64,000 bases of DNA, taken from NCBI GenBank assembly GCA_030157785.1, contig JAOAUC010000003.1:28582-92581 (forward strand), written 5' to 3'. Positions within the stretch are counted from its first letter, which is position 1; each line of letters starts with the position of its first letter. This stretch comes from Zoogloea oleivorans (GTDB lineage Bacteria; Pseudomonadota; Gammaproteobacteria; Burkholderiales; Rhodocyclaceae). A program made the position numbers and the translations under genes. The notes under the pieces were generated by a model. The model saw nothing but the letters and a program-made list of their open reading frames with translations, was not told the origin of the DNA and ran no database searches. Positions 1-12,740 of this stretch are shown here, piece by piece.

Positions 1-2508
<2,508 letters not shown>

Positions 2509-2635
2509 TTGCGGAATGGACAAGACGATCTGTGGGCGGTCTTAAAGGCTCCCTTCGGTTCGTCCGTTATGAACCTGCCCGTGCAGGCACCGGTTGGTGC
2601 CGACGCGGATTTCCAATGGGATCAAGGGGAGCAAA

Positions 2636-4384
2636 ATGGGGGCTGCAGACAAGCCGGTCAAGGCCGTGAGAGCCGGAGCAAGGGACGTTCCCCTGTTCGA
2701 GGTCGATGTGGCGGATCTGCCGGGTTACGTGGCGGCGATCAGCCAGAGCCAGGCCATCGTCGAGTTCGATCTGGATGGCACGATCCTCAACGCCAACGCA
2801 CTCTTTCTGTCGGTAATGGGCTATCCGCTGGCTGCGATCAAGGGCAAGCACCACAGCATGTTTTGTACGCCGGATCATGCGGCAAGCGGCGAATACGCCG
2901 ACTTCTGGAAGCAGCTGCGTGCAGGTGAGCCCCAGGCCGGCGAGTTCATGCGGGTTACCGCGCAGGGCCCGTGCGTGTGGCTGCAAGCCACCTATACGCC
3001 GATCCTCGGCCCGGATGGCAAGCCTTACAAAGTGGTCAAGTTCGGCAGCGACGTGACCGCCATCAAGCTGGCCAGCCTCGAGGCCCAGGCCCGGCTGGAA
3101 GCCGTCTCGATGAGTTCCTGCATGTTCGATCTGGGCGGTGACGGCACCATCCTCGACATGAACGACAACATGGAGAAGGCCCTGGGGTACCGCCGCGGTG
3201 AGTTGATCGGCAAGCCCCTGAGCGAGCAACTGTTCGACGAAGACAAGAGCGATGGCAGGTTTGTCGATGAATGGCGCCAACTGCAGCGGGGCCATGCTGT
3301 TTCCCATGAGTCCCGGCGCCGTGGCAACGGGGGGCGTGAGGTGTGGTTCTCGTCCACGATGAGCCCGGTCATCGGCCTTGACGGTCAGCTCAGCAAGGTG
3401 ATCGTGGTGGGGCGGGACATCACCGAGGCCAAGCTGGCCCGGCTGGATGCAGAGGGCAAGCTCGGCGCCATCGACCGCGCCCAGGCCGTCATCGAGTTCG
3501 ACCTCGACGGCAATGTGCTTACGGCGAACCGCAACTTCCTGGTCGCCATGGGCTACACCCTGCGCGAGATCCAGGGTCAGCATCACAGCCTGTTCTGTGC
3601 CAGCGATTACACCCAGAGCGTCGACTACCGGGATTTCTGGCTGCGTCTCAATGAAGGCGAGTTCGTCAGCGGGCGTTTCCACCGGGTCGGCAAGTACAAC
3701 CGGGACGTGTGGATCCAGGCCACCTACAACCCCATCCTCGACCTCAACGGCAAGGTCAAGAAGGTCGTCAAGTACGCCTATGACGTGACCAAGGAAGTGA
3801 TGCTCGAGAAGCGCATTTCGGCCAAGGCGGTGGACATGACCCACAGCGTGCGCAGCCTGGTGGACAGCATCAAGGCCATCGCCGACAACTCGGGCATCGC
3901 TTCCAGCATGGCCATGGAAACCGCCATGGCGGCCAAGACGGGCTTCGATGCGGTACAAAAATCCATCGACGCCATTGGCCGCATCCAGAGCAGTTCGACG
4001 CGCGTCTCCGAGATCGTCCGGGTGATCAGCGAGATCGCCAACCAGACCAACCTGCTGGCTTTCAACGCCGCCATCGAGGCCGCTCGCGCCGGTCAGCAGG
4101 GCGTCGGCTTCTCGGTGGTGGCAGCCGAAGTGCGCAAGCTGGCCGAACGCAGCTCCGGCGCCGCCCAGGAAATCGCCCGGCTCATCGACGAATCGGCCCT
4201 GCATGTGCAACAGGGGGCCGACGTCAGCAAGTCGGCAGCGAGCAGCTTCGAGGGCATCATGTCCGCGGTCGAGCGCACTGTCGAAAGCGCCTCCGAAATC
4301 GCTGGCGCGACCGAAAAGCAGCGCGAGATGGCCGGGCATGTCTCCGGACTCATCGAGGAGCTGGCCCACACCGTGGGGCAATGA
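2636..4384 (+). CDS. soluble methyl-accepting chemotaxis protein with three PAS domains
   Basis: Cytoplasmic chemoreceptor. The ATG at 2636 is chosen because AGGGGAG lies just upstream; a TTG 42 nt earlier is also in frame. The protein has three tandem PAS domains (about residues 20-130, 145-250, 265-375), the first and third closely alike (each has HHS then FC, as in Aer/BdlA-type sensors), then a signalling hairpin with the conserved tip [20 protein letters not shown]. No transmembrane segment or HAMP is seen, so the input is probably intracellular (redox, haem, flavin or a small ligand). It overlaps the next gene, a three-CheW-domain protein, by 4 nt (ATGA), so the two are translationally coupled and probably belong to one signalling complex. 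Ligand and cofactor are unknown. Confidence 0.9.
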   Translation: MGAADKPVKAVRAGARDVPLFEVDVADLPGYVAAISQSQAIVEFDLDGTILNANALFLSVMGYPLAAIKGKHHSMFCTPDHAASGEYADFWKQLRAGEPQAGEFMRVTAQGPCVWLQATYTPILGPDGKPYKVVKFGSDVTAIKLASLEAQARLEAVSMSSCMFDLGGDGTILDMNDNMEKALGYRRGELIGKPLSEQLFDEDKSDGRFVDEWRQLQRGHAVSHESRRRGNGGREVWFSSTMSPVIGLDGQLSKVIVVGRDITEAKLARLDAEGKLGAIDRAQAVIEFDLDGNVLTANRNFLVAMGYTLREIQGQHHSLFCASDYTQSVDYRDFWLRLNEGEFVSGRFHRVGKYNRDVWIQATYNPILDLNGKVKKVVKYAYDVTKEVMLEKRISAKAVDMTHSVRSLVDSIKAIADNSGIASSMAMETAMAAKTGFDAVQKSIDAIGRIQSSSTRVSEIVRVISEIANQTNLLAFNAAIEAARAGQQGVGFSVVAAEVRKLAERSSGAAQEIARLIDESALHVQQGADVSKSAASSFEGIMSAVERTVESASEIAGATEKQREMAGHVSGLIEELAHTVGQ

Positions 4385-5934
4385 TGGACATGCCAAGCGG
4401 CGAGCCGGGCAGCGAGAACCGCTTCGGCGTCTTCTTCCTGGCGGCCATGCAACTGGCGCTGCCCCTCGAAGCCCTGCGCGAGGTGGTGCCCTGTGGTGCC
4501 CTGGCGGCGTTGCCCTGCGCGGCCCCCTGCGTAGTCGGCGGGGTGGATTTGCGGGGTGTGCTGGTGCCGGTGGTCGACCTGCGGCAGATCCTCGGTCTGA
4601 GCCGCGAAGACTGTGCGGACGACGCACCGCGCAGCATCGTCATCATGGAGCACGAGGGTTTCCTGCTGGGCTTGCTGGCCCACGGCGTGGTGGGTGTGTT
4701 CGACTGCCCGCCCGGACGCTGGAACCGGATGGCGGCGCGCAACGCCGTGGTGTCGATTCTGGGGGGCAGCTTCCAGCGCACCGACGACGGAACGCTGGTC
4801 AGCGTGCTGTCGCCCGAGGGGCTGGCCGGCCTGCAGGGGGTGCCGATGGTGGTCGATCCATCGCCAACGCGGCAGGCCGGGAGCGGTGTTGTGGGCGAAC
4901 TGCCTGCCGAGTCCTACCTGATGCTGGTGCGCAGTGGCCGGGTGCCCATGGCACTGGCTTCCGAGAAGGTCTACACCACGATCCTCCATCCCCGGATCCT
5001 GCATTCGCCGCTGACCGGCGCCTATTGCCTGGGGATCATCGAGTACGCCGGTGTGAAGGTGCCGGCGGTGGACTTGCTGGCCCTGTGCGGCCTGGGTGGC
5101 ATCGCCGACCTGAGTCTGACTCAGGCTTTCCTGATTCAGTACCCGAAGGGCTGGGTGGCTTTCATAGTCGATGAGGTCATTGATGTCGTGCGGGCCGACG
5201 GAAGCAAGGCCTTGCCGATCCCCGCGCGCACGCTTCCACAGGCCGAGTTCTTCGCCGGCGTGCTGCCGCTGGATACGCTGCCGCCCCATTCGCGCAAGGC
5301 CGAGACGGCCGGCATCGATTACTACCTGCTCCTGGATGGCAGGCTGCTGGCCACTTTTCCCCAGCTCGAAGGGCTGGCCCGGATGAACACGCCGGTGGAC
5401 GGGATTGTCCGGTCAAACGCGCCGAACATTCTGGTTGGCGATGTCCGGACCCAGGCCGAGCGCTGCCAGGTGCTGACCTACGATCTGGGTTTCGAAGTGG
5501 CCACGCCCATCGAGCAGATCGCCGAAATCATTCCGTGGGCCGAGGAAGCCGCCATATTTGGTGCCGGCTCCCGGGCTTCCGGACTGGTGGTGAGCCGTGG
5601 CCGGGCGATCCCGACCTTTTGCCTGAGCGGCCTCATCGGCCTGCCTGGCGGAGAACGCTCACCCACCGCCAGCGTGCTGGTGGTCGAGGTGGAGGGGGGC
5701 GACCGTGTCGGCTTCACGGTGGCCCGGCTGGTGAGCATCGACGAGGCCCCGCGCAACCGTCCCGAGTCGCCGGGCGCGGGCCGTCTGGCCCTGCCGGAAA
5801 TCGCCGCGGCGTCCGGTGCCCGCTGGTCGTCGGCGATGGTCGGCGCCGGCCAGCAGGAGCGCATGCTCGGAGTGCTCGACCTGCAGCACCTCGCGCACAC
5901 GCTCTGCCAGCCGGCGGCGCTTACAGCATCATGA
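4381..5934 (+). CDS. protein with three tandem CheW domains
   Basis: Chemotaxis scaffold protein of 517 residues, about three times a normal CheW. Three CheW-like SH3-type modules follow each other (about residues 12-170, 178-335, 355-510). Each carries the family pattern of a short region on the LPL..LREVVP theme and a later [20 protein letters not shown] strand, clearest in the first module ([15 protein letters not shown]). No kinase, receiver or methylesterase domain is fused to it. CheW normally bridges CheA and receptors; several modules on one chain could cross-link array units or serve several receptors. It starts inside the stop of the PAS chemoreceptor (ATGA overlap), which points to a dedicated partner. 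Its 3' end overlaps the convergent aldehyde dehydrogenase gene by 14 nt. Confidence 0.85.
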   Translation: MMDMPSGEPGSENRFGVFFLAAMQLALPLEALREVVPCGALAALPCAAPCVVGGVDLRGVLVPVVDLRQILGLSREDCADDAPRSIVIMEHEGFLLGLLAHGVVGVFDCPPGRWNRMAARNAVVSILGGSFQRTDDGTLVSVLSPEGLAGLQGVPMVVDPSPTRQAGSGVVGELPAESYLMLVRSGRVPMALASEKVYTTILHPRILHSPLTGAYCLGIIEYAGVKVPAVDLLALCGLGGIADLSLTQAFLIQYPKGWVAFIVDEVIDVVRADGSKALPIPARTLPQAEFFAGVLPLDTLPPHSRKAETAGIDYYLLLDGRLLATFPQLEGLARMNTPVDGIVRSNAPNILVGDVRTQAERCQVLTYDLGFEVATPIEQIAEIIPWAEEAAIFGAGSRASGLVVSRGRAIPTFCLSGLIGLPGGERSPTASVLVVEVEGGDRVGFTVARLVSIDEAPRNRPESPGAGRLALPEIAAASGARWSSAMVGAGQQERMLGVLDLQHLAHTLCQPAALTAS

Positions 5935-7423
5935 TCACCGACTTGGGCTCGGTGTAGAGCTCCAGCGCCGAACGGCCGGCCTCGCGGCCGATGCCCGACT
6001 GCTTGAAGCCGCCGAAGGGCATCACGTTCTCGATGATGTTGTGGCAGTTCACCCACACGGTGCCGGCCTTGATCTTCGGAATCAGGCGATGCACCCGCGA
6101 CAGATCGTTCGACCAGATGCTGGCGGCCAGACCAAAGGGTGTGTCGTTGGCCCGCCGGGCAATCTCGTCCAGGTCGTCGAAGGGCTGGGCCACCACCACC
6201 GGGCCAAAGATCTCTTCGCGCACCACGCGCATGTTGTCGTGCACATCCACCAGCACCGTCGGCCTGACGAAGCAGCCGGGGCCGTCGCCCGCCGCACCGC
6301 CGGCTGCGGCGCGGGCGCCTTCGGCGTAGCCGCTGTTCACGTAGTCCATCACCCGGTTCTGCTGCACCTTGGAAACCAGCGGGCCGATCTGCGTCGTGGG
6401 GTCGATGCCGGGGCCCATCTTCATGCCCGCGGCAATGGCGGAGAGCTGCTCGACGACCTCGTCGAAACGGCTGCGATGCACGTACAGGCGCGAGCCCGCG
6501 GTGCACACCTGGCCCTGGTTGAAGAAGATGGCCTGGGCCGCACCGGCAGCCGCCACCACGGGGTCCACGTCGTCGAGGACGATCACCGGGCTCTTGCCGC
6601 CCAGCTCCAGCGAGCAGCGGGTCATGTTCTCCATGGCCGCCTTGCCAACCAGCTTGCCGATCTCGGTGGAGCCGGTAAAGGCGATTTTCTGGATGCCGGG
6701 ATGGGCTGCCAGCGCCGCGCCGGCGGTGTGGCCGAGGCCGGTGACCACGTTGAGCACGCCGGCCGGGTAGCCGGCCTCCTGCACCAGTTCGCCCAGCCGC
6801 AGGGCGGTGAGCGGGGTGTCTTCGGCGGGCTTGAGGATCATCGTGCAGCCGGCGGCCAGCGCCGGGGCGGCCTTCCAGATGGCCATCAGCAGCGGGAAGT
6901 TCCACGGGATGATCGCCCCGACCACGCCCACCGGCTCGCGGCGGGTGAAGCCGAAGAACTCCCGGTCGCGCACCAGCGGCACCGACAGCTCCATCGTCGA
7001 GCCCTCAATCTTGGTGGCCCAGCCGGCCATGTAGCGGATGAAATCCACCGACAGGCCCACGTCCACGTAGCGCGCCATGGTCACCGGCTTGCCGTTGTCG
7101 ATGGCTTCGAGTTCGGCGAATTCCTGGGCGTTGGCTTCGAGCAGGTCGGCCAGCTTGAGGAGCAGGCGCTCCCGGTCCACCGGGCGCATCTTCGGCCAGT
7201 CGCCCGATTCAAAGGCGCGGCTGGCGGCCTGTACGGCCCGGTCGATGTCGGCCGCTTCGCCGGCCGGCACGCGGCAGAAGGTTTCGCCGTCGGCCGGGTC
7301 GACCACCGGCAGGGTTTGGCCGGACAGGGCATCTACCCATTCGCCGCCAATCAACATGCGCCGGGGCTTGGCGAGGAAGGCGGCGGTGGCGGGGTGCAGT
7401 TCGATTCCGTGAAAGCTGTTCAT
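5921..7423 (-). CDS. NAD(P)-dependent aldehyde dehydrogenase
   Basis: Cytoplasmic aldehyde dehydrogenase of 500 residues, the normal length for the family. Catalytic residues are visible: Asn175 (PWNFP), Glu273 (LELGGKSP) and nucleophile Cys307 (NQGQVCTAG), plus the cofactor-loop motif FTGSTEIG near 249-256. It lies downstream of the outer-membrane protein and PQQ alcohol dehydrogenase genes on the same strand, so the likely job is oxidising the aldehyde made in the periplasm (for example acetaldehyde) to the acid, giving NADH. It most resembles the acetaldehyde/betaine aldehyde dehydrogenase group; the exact substrate cannot be read from sequence. A GGAGACAG ribosome-binding region precedes the ATG. 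Confidence 0.93.
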   Translation of the reverse strand: MNSFHGIELHPATAAFLAKPRRMLIGGEWVDALSGQTLPVVDPADGETFCRVPAGEAADIDRAVQAASRAFESGDWPKMRPVDRERLLLKLADLLEANAQEFAELEAIDNGKPVTMARYVDVGLSVDFIRYMAGWATKIEGSTMELSVPLVRDREFFGFTRREPVGVVGAIIPWNFPLLMAIWKAAPALAAGCTMILKPAEDTPLTALRLGELVQEAGYPAGVLNVVTGLGHTAGAALAAHPGIQKIAFTGSTEIGKLVGKAAMENMTRCSLELGGKSPVIVLDDVDPVVAAAGAAQAIFFNQGQVCTAGSRLYVHRSRFDEVVEQLSAIAAGMKMGPGIDPTTQIGPLVSKVQQNRVMDYVNSGYAEGARAAAGGAAGDGPGCFVRPTVLVDVHDNMRVVREEIFGPVVVAQPFDDLDEIARRANDTPFGLAASIWSNDLSRVHRLIPKIKAGTVWVNCHNIIENVMPFGGFKQSGIGREAGRSALELYTEPKSVIMML

Positions 7424-7448
7424 TGTTCTGTCTCCTGGGGTGGACGAC

Positions 7449-8312
7449 TTAGTAGACGTACAGCACGCGGGCCTGCAGGCCGCTGATCTTCGGGCCTTCC
7501 TCGACCTTCACGTCCTGGGTGTATTGCATCTGCACCTGCCATTGCTTGTCGACGAAGGACGCCCAGGTGAGCATGGCGGTGCCGTTGTTCTTGGCGCCGG
7601 CGATGTCGGCACCGTTGAGGCTTTCCTTGGCGCCCCAGGCGTGGCGGTAGGTGGCGGCCACGTAGGTGGCGTCGCTGATGTGGTAGCGCAGGTGGCCGTG
7701 GGCCTGGAGGAGCGCGTCCTTCTTGGCGTTGCTGTCGCGCTGATCCTGGTAGAACTCGGTTTCGCCAATCAGATCGACGGTCCATTTGTTGGACAGCTTG
7801 CGGATGTAGCCCACCTGCAGGTCGGTGGCCCAGCGGTTGTTGCTGAGGGCAAAGCCCTGGTTCTTGTCGCTGCCGGTGGGGGCGGTGAAGAACACCGACC
7901 AGCCCAGGTGCTCGCCCCTGGCCAGATCGGCGATGGTCCACAGGGTGGCGCCGAAGATCACGTCGCCGATGCCGCTGCTCTTGCTGTCGGACAGGCCGAT
8001 CTTCTGGTTGCCGAAGGGCACGATGATTTGCGGGTCGAGGATGTAGTCGCCCAGCTTCATGAAGTGCACGTAGCGCAGGATGCCGGCATTGACGGCCAGA
8101 TCCAGGTTGTCGACGACCTTGCTGCCCTTGCTGTACACCTTGTCGGCGCGGGGAAACTGGGCGTAGGCGAGGAGCAGGTTGGTGCCGGCGGGCAGGCCGG
8201 TGTAGTCGCCCGGGTCGGGGCGCACGTCGGCATGTACGGCGCCAATGCTGCCGGTGGCGAGGAGGGCGGCTGCGCAGGCGCGCAGGGTGAAGGTTTGGGC
8301 TGCTTTTTTCAT
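7449..8312 (-). CDS. SphA/MetA-pathway-type outer-membrane transport protein
   Basis: Predicted outer-membrane beta-barrel of 287 residues. The chosen ATG has GGAGA upstream and is followed by a classical signal peptide (MKKAAQTFTLR, a hydrophobic run, then AVHADV). The mature part is rich in amphipathic strands with aromatic residues and ends in an aromatic-terminated strand (RVLYVY), as usual for barrels. It looks like the SphA / 'phenol MetA-pathway' family found beside alcohol and aromatic degradation genes. It sits between the PQQ alcohol dehydrogenase and the aldehyde dehydrogenase on one strand, so I infer a channel for the alcohol substrate or a product. The specific solute is unknown. 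Confidence 0.75.
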   Translation of the reverse strand: MKKAAQTFTLRACAAALLATGSIGAVHADVRPDPGDYTGLPAGTNLLLAYAQFPRADKVYSKGSKVVDNLDLAVNAGILRYVHFMKLGDYILDPQIIVPFGNQKIGLSDSKSSGIGDVIFGATLWTIADLARGEHLGWSVFFTAPTGSDKNQGFALSNNRWATDLQVGYIRKLSNKWTVDLIGETEFYQDQRDSNAKKDALLQAHGHLRYHISDATYVAATYRHAWGAKESLNGADIAGAKNNGTAMLTWASFVDKQWQVQMQYTQDVKVEEGPKISGLQARVLYVY

Positions 8313-8355
8313 GATCTTGTCTCCGTCTTTTTTATGGTGTCGGTGCTGCGCTGGC

Positions 8356-10500
8356 TTACTTTTTCGGCCGTACGGCGTCTGCGGTGCCCTGGATGAAGGC
8401 CTTGATCTTCTCCACGTCATCCGTGCTCAACTTGCCGGTGAAGTCGGGCATGCCCTTCTTCACGAAGGGGCCGTTGAAGAGCATGTCGGCCAGGTTCTCG
8501 ATGTCCTTCGACGGCACGTAGCCCAGGTTGGGAATGTTGCCGCCCTTGTCCACACCGGGTACGCCGTGGCAGAACACGCAGTTGCTGATGTAGAGCTTGG
8601 TGCCCGCCGGGATGTGGGCCGGGTCGTACTTGACGCCGGAGATCAGCTCGCCCATGGCATAGGGCTGGGCTTCGGGCAGGGACGTGGTGCCGCCGATGGC
8701 GAAGGTGTAGACGCGGCCGTGATCCTGCTTGTCGGTGGCCCGCGCCGACAGCCCGAACACGCCGCCCCAGCCCACCGCGATGGACACGTACTGCCTGCCA
8801 TCCACCTGGTAGGTGACCGGCGGGGCGATGATGCCGGTGCCGATGGGGGCCTCCCACAGCTTCTCGCCCTTGTCGGCGCTGTACGCGGCGAAGCGCCCGT
8901 CAGCCGTGCCGGCGAAGACCAGATTGCCGGCAGTGGTGAGGGTGCCGCCGTTCCACGGGGCGGTGTATTCCTGGCGCCACGCTTCCTTCTGCTTGACCGG
9001 GTCCCAGGCCACCAGCCGGCCAAAGGCCTTGCTCTTGGGCGGCTGGGTGTTGATCAGCATGCCGGTGTTCCAGCCGGTGCCGGACTGGGGCTGGCCGGGC
9101 ACGTTGGCGTTGTGCTGCCAGGCCTTGTCTTCGGCCAGGTTGAGGGGCACGTTCTGCACCGGAAAGTAGGCCAGGCCGGTCTTCGGGTTGAAGGACATGG
9201 CGTGCCAGTTATGCCCGCCGAAGGGGCCGGGCACGCTGTCGAAGGCTTCGCGGGAGCGGGCTTCGGGCGTTTCGATGGGGCGCCCGTTCTTGTCGTAGCC
9301 GGTGGCCCAGTTCACTTCGGTAAAGGGTTTGGCGGAGATGAACTTGCCGTTGGTCCGGTCGATGACGAAGAAGAAGCCGTTCTTCGGCGCATGCAGGATG
9401 ACCTTGCGCTTTTTTCCCTCAAGCGTGAGGTCGGTGAGGATCATGTCCTGTACCGAGGTGTAGTCCCAGTTGTCGCCGGGGGTTTCCTGGTAGTGCCAGA
9501 CGTATTCGCCGGTGTCGGGGTTGAGGGCGACGATGGAGGCGAGGTAGAGGTTGTCGCCGCCGGCGGGGCTGCGCTTGCGATGGTTCCACGGTGAGCCGTT
9601 GCCGGTGCCCACGTACATCAGGTTGAGCTCCGGGTCGTAGGTCATGGAATTCCACGCCGTGCCGCCACCGCCGTTTACCCACCACTTGCCGGCCGGGTCC
9701 CAGGTTTTGGCGGCCTTGGCCATGGCGTCGTTCTCGAAGGGCTGGTCCGGGTCGCCGGGTACGGTGTACCAGCGCCATTTCTGCTCGCCGCTCTCGGCGT
9801 CGTAGGCGGTGATGTAGCCGCGCACGCCGTATTCGGCACCGCCGTTACCGATGATCACCTTGCCCTTGATGACGCGTGGGGCGCCGGTGACGGTGTAGGA
9901 ATGGCTGTGGTCCTCGATGGTGTCCTTCACCCACACGGTCTTGCCGGTGGCGGCGTCCAGCGCCACCAGGCGGCCGTCGAAGGTGCCGACGAAGACCTTG
10001 CCCTTGTAGAGCGCCACACCCCGGTTCACCACGTCGCAACAGCCCTTGAAGCCCATTTCGCGGGGCACCTTGGGGTCGTAGGTCCAGATCTTCTTGCCCG
10101 TGCGCACATCCACCGCGTGCACCACGCTCCAGGCGGCGGAGACGTACATGATCCCGTCCACCACCAGCAGCGTGGCTTCGACGCCGCGGGTCGACTCCAG
10201 GTTGTAGGACCACACCAGGCCGAGCTTCTTCACGGTGCTGGCGTTGATCTCGGTGAGCTTGCTGTGGCGGGTTTCGGCGTAGTCGAGGCCGTAGGCCGGC
10301 CAGTCGCCGGTTTTGGCGGCGTTGGCACGCACGGCCTTTTCGTCCACCTGGCCGGTGACCGCTGCGATATGTTCGCGGGAGCCCTTGGCCGGGGCAGCGA
10401 AGACGCCGGCCGAGTTCAGTCCGCAGGTGGCCAGCACGGCCAGCGCGAAGGCCTTTGTCGCCCGCGATTTTCGGGGCTTTTCAATCTGCATTTCCATCAT
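8356..10500 (-). CDS. PQQ- and haem-containing alcohol dehydrogenase (quinohaemoprotein, methanol/ethanol family)
   Basis: Periplasmic alcohol oxidation, passing electrons from PQQ to its own haem c. 714 residues: signal peptide (cleavage near residues 34-38), an eight-bladed PQQ propeller, and a C-terminal cytochrome c domain with C641-V-F-C-H645 and likely axial Met684 (GMPDF). The vicinal disulphide pair Cys154-Cys155 (KGCCDVV) and the catalytic-Asp region (GDNWDYT) are present. Fusion of propeller and cytochrome marks type II quinohaemoprotein dehydrogenases rather than MxaF/XoxF. ATGs occur at codons 1, 2 and 4; AGGAG is best spaced for codon 2. It heads a leftward group with the outer-membrane protein and aldehyde dehydrogenase, and a sigma-54 promoter lies about 90 bp upstream. 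PQQ biosynthesis genes are not in the window. Confidence 0.95.
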   Translation of the reverse strand: MMEMQIEKPRKSRATKAFALAVLATCGLNSAGVFAAPAKGSREHIAAVTGQVDEKAVRANAAKTGDWPAYGLDYAETRHSKLTEINASTVKKLGLVWSYNLESTRGVEATLLVVDGIMYVSAAWSVVHAVDVRTGKKIWTYDPKVPREMGFKGCCDVVNRGVALYKGKVFVGTFDGRLVALDAATGKTVWVKDTIEDHSHSYTVTGAPRVIKGKVIIGNGGAEYGVRGYITAYDAESGEQKWRWYTVPGDPDQPFENDAMAKAAKTWDPAGKWWVNGGGGTAWNSMTYDPELNLMYVGTGNGSPWNHRKRSPAGGDNLYLASIVALNPDTGEYVWHYQETPGDNWDYTSVQDMILTDLTLEGKKRKVILHAPKNGFFFVIDRTNGKFISAKPFTEVNWATGYDKNGRPIETPEARSREAFDSVPGPFGGHNWHAMSFNPKTGLAYFPVQNVPLNLAEDKAWQHNANVPGQPQSGTGWNTGMLINTQPPKSKAFGRLVAWDPVKQKEAWRQEYTAPWNGGTLTTAGNLVFAGTADGRFAAYSADKGEKLWEAPIGTGIIAPPVTYQVDGRQYVSIAVGWGGVFGLSARATDKQDHGRVYTFAIGGTTSLPEAQPYAMGELISGVKYDPAHIPAGTKLYISNCVFCHGVPGVDKGGNIPNLGYVPSKDIENLADMLFNGPFVKKGMPDFTGKLSTDDVEKIKAFIQGTADAVRPKK

Positions 10501-10592
10501 GTCTCCTCATTGACTTCGTTTGTTGAAGTTCTTTAATGTGGGGAACCCCGCTTGATCGGGGCCGCCTCCCGGTGAGTGCAATAGAGCTGATA

Positions 10593-10606
10593 GCAGCTCC
10601 CGTGCC
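10593..10606 (-). promoter_or_regulatory. sigma-54 promoter of the alcohol dehydrogenase group
   Basis: On the minus strand the sequence is GGCACGGGAGCTGC: the invariant GG (-24) and GC (-12) are exactly 10 nt apart, and GGCACG matches the consensus -24 element. The flanks (CA before, T after) fit fairly well. Transcription would start near 10581, leaving an untranslated leader of about 80 nt before the dehydrogenase. The divergent neighbour encodes a sigma-54 activator, which makes functional use very likely. Confidence 0.8.
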
Positions 10607-10712
10607 TGCCGGAATTGGCCAATAAAATAGAGAAAAAACATAAAAATCAGGCGCTTGTGCCCGCGTCGGAATTTCCGCCAAAGAATGTCGGCGGCGCGGG
10701 TGTACTGAAACG

Positions 10713-10737
10713 AGTCAACCGTCTTTTTCAGTTGACT
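10713..10737. promoter_or_regulatory. inverted repeat, candidate activator binding site
   Basis: Perfect 7-bp arms AGTCAAC (10713-10719) and GTTGACT (10731-10737) separated by 11 bp, in the divergent gap between the alcohol dehydrogenase and its regulator. The site is about 110-140 bp upstream of the sigma-54 -24 element, a normal enhancer distance. Binding by the adjacent AcoR-like protein is inference. Confidence 0.4.
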
Positions 10738-10766
10738 TGTTACTGGCCGAAATGAGGAGACAAGGA

Positions 10767-12719
10767 ATGGGCGAGCAACGGGTTTCTTTTGAAACGAGAA
10801 TGGAAATGGTGCGGCGCAATTTCTTCGGGGAGGGGAAATTGGCGCCAGGAATGTTGCCGGACGTCGTATTGCGCTCGTGGGAGCGCTCCCTGCAAATGGG
10901 TCTGACAACCGCTGATCGACGCGTTTTCAATCCGGTCAGCCGGCAGGACAAATCCCTCATCGAGGAACGCAGCCGGCCCCTCATCGCCTGCGCGCTGCCG
11001 GAGATGGAAAAGCTCCATCTGGCCCTCGGCCGTGCCGGCTGGGCGCTGGCCTGCATCGATGCAGAGGGCATCGTAGTCCGTGCTGTGTGCGGCTCCGGAG
11101 CGGATGTGCGCGACCTCGACCGCATCTTCCAGGTGGGCCGCAACGTCAGCGAGGCGGCCATTGGCACCAACGGCCCGGCCTGCGTGATTGCCGAGGGGCG
11201 GCCGGTGGTGGTGCGGGCGGGGGAGCATTTTCTGGATGAAATCCTGCCCTTTGCCTGCGCGGCGGTGCCGCTCTTCGATCCGGCTGGCCAACTGGCCGGT
11301 GTGCTCGACGCGACCCGCTTCAACAACGGTAACCCGGTGACCATCCTCGAACCGCTCACCATCGCCGCCCGGGCCATCGAAAACCGCATGCTGGCCGAAC
11401 TGGGCGGGGCGCTGACGATGGGCTTCCATTACCGGCCCGATCTGCTCGGCACGCCGCTGGAGGGCGTGCTCGTCTTTGCCGAGGACGGCCACATGCTGGG
11501 GGCCAACCAGGCGGCACGGCAACTCCTCGGGCTGGAGGCCGGGCTGGATGCCGACGCGAGCTTCAACACCTTGTTCGACTGCCCACCGGAAACCTTCCGG
11601 CGCGCCCTCAGTGGTCGTCATGTCAGCGGCGTGGTGCGCAGCGACAGCGGCATGTTGTTCGATGCGCGCTTCGACGCCAGCCATGCGGACTCCCTGCTGA
11701 GCCGTTTGCGCGAAGGGGCGCGGCGGGTTCATTCCGCAGTGCAGCCGCGGCCGGCTGCGGCCACCCTGGCGACGCCAAGCGACAGCGGCGGCGCCGACGA
11801 AGTGGCCAGCACCGCCATCCACGTGGCGAGCCGTGCCTTTGCGCGGGATATTCCTGTGCTCATCAACGGCGAAACCGGCACCGGCAAGGAAGTGCTGGCA
11901 CGGCGCCTGCACGACGGCAGTGCCCGGGCCGCAGGGCCCTTCGTGGCCATCAACTGCTCGTCGCTGCCGGCCGGGCTGATCGAGTCAGAGTTCTTCGGTT
12001 ACGACGACGGGGCTTTCACCGGTGGCCGTCGGGGCGGGGCGCCGGGCAAGTTCGAGCAGGCCCGCGGCGGCACGTTGTTTCTCGACGAAATCGGCGATAT
12101 GCCGCTGGAGCTGCAGGGGCGTTTGTTGCGCGTGCTGCAGGAGCGCAGCTTCACGCGTCTGGGCGGCGCCAAGCTGATCGCCTTCGATGCGCACATCGTA
12201 TCCGCCACCCATCGCAAGCTCGACGAGCTGGTGGCTGGCGGGCTGTTTCGCGAAGACCTGTATTACCGCATCAAGGGTGTGCGGGTGAGCCTGCCGGCCC
12301 TGCGTGAACGGGACGACCGGGCCACGCTGATCGACGCGCTGCTGGTGCGCGAAGCGGGCGCCGAGCCGCAGCCGCGCCTGTCTGCCGATGCGCGCCAGTT
12401 GCTGCTGGCTTACCGTTGGCCCGGCAACATCCGCCAGCTCGGCCACGTGCTGCGGCTGGCCCTGACTCTCGCCGAGGGCGAGGACGAGATCGGCGTGCAG
12501 CACTTGCCGGAGGAGTTGCTGGATGAGCCGCCAACGTGCGTCAAGGCGCGTCCGTCGGCACCGGCCGTGCCGGATGCGTGCCTGCGCGATGTGGAACTCA
12601 ACGCGGTGCGGGAGGCCATGGGCAAGTGCGCCGGCAACGTTTCGGCGGCCGCCCGCAGCCTGGGGGTGGCGCGGGCGACCCTGTACCGCAAGCTGCGCCT
12701 GCTCGATGTGGCAGGCTGA
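10767..12719 (+). CDS. AcoR-like sigma-54-dependent transcriptional activator
   Basis: Enhancer-binding activator, probably of the divergent alcohol dehydrogenase group. The ATG at 10767 is preferred: AGGAGA lies 6 nt upstream (TTG at 10737 and ATG at 10752 are also in frame). Domains: N-terminal GAF-type sensor (about 60-200), a PAS-like stretch (about 230-300), AAA+ domain with Walker A GETGTGKE, sigma-54 contact loop GAFTG followed by G instead of the usual A, Walker [12 protein letters not shown], and a C-terminal Fis-type helix-turn-helix ([21 protein letters not shown]). No receiver domain, so it is ligand-sensing like AcoR/AcoX-family regulators. I infer that it senses the alcohol or aldehyde. 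Confidence 0.9.
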   Translation: MGEQRVSFETRMEMVRRNFFGEGKLAPGMLPDVVLRSWERSLQMGLTTADRRVFNPVSRQDKSLIEERSRPLIACALPEMEKLHLALGRAGWALACIDAEGIVVRAVCGSGADVRDLDRIFQVGRNVSEAAIGTNGPACVIAEGRPVVVRAGEHFLDEILPFACAAVPLFDPAGQLAGVLDATRFNNGNPVTILEPLTIAARAIENRMLAELGGALTMGFHYRPDLLGTPLEGVLVFAEDGHMLGANQAARQLLGLEAGLDADASFNTLFDCPPETFRRALSGRHVSGVVRSDSGMLFDARFDASHADSLLSRLREGARRVHSAVQPRPAAATLATPSDSGGADEVASTAIHVASRAFARDIPVLINGETGTGKEVLARRLHDGSARAAGPFVAINCSSLPAGLIESEFFGYDDGAFTGGRRGGAPGKFEQARGGTLFLDEIGDMPLELQGRLLRVLQERSFTRLGGAKLIAFDAHIVSATHRKLDELVAGGLFREDLYYRIKGVRVSLPALRERDDRATLIDALLVREAGAEPQPRLSADARQLLLAYRWPGNIRQLGHVLRLALTLAEGEDEIGVQHLPEELLDEPPTCVKARPSAPAVPDACLRDVELNAVREAMGKCAGNVSAAARSLGVARATLYRKLRLLDVAG

Positions 12720-12740
12720 GCGCGGCGCCGGTGGCTGTGC

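Noticed and set aside
2543..2570. TAAA and TCCGTTAT before the soluble chemoreceptor as a FliA promoter
   Set aside because: The spacing is one nucleotide too long and the -10 is poor; not strong enough to list.
2567..4627. 686-codon minus-strand frame over the soluble chemoreceptor
   Set aside because: The plus strand encodes clear PAS and receptor signalling domains; the minus frame has only biased composition.
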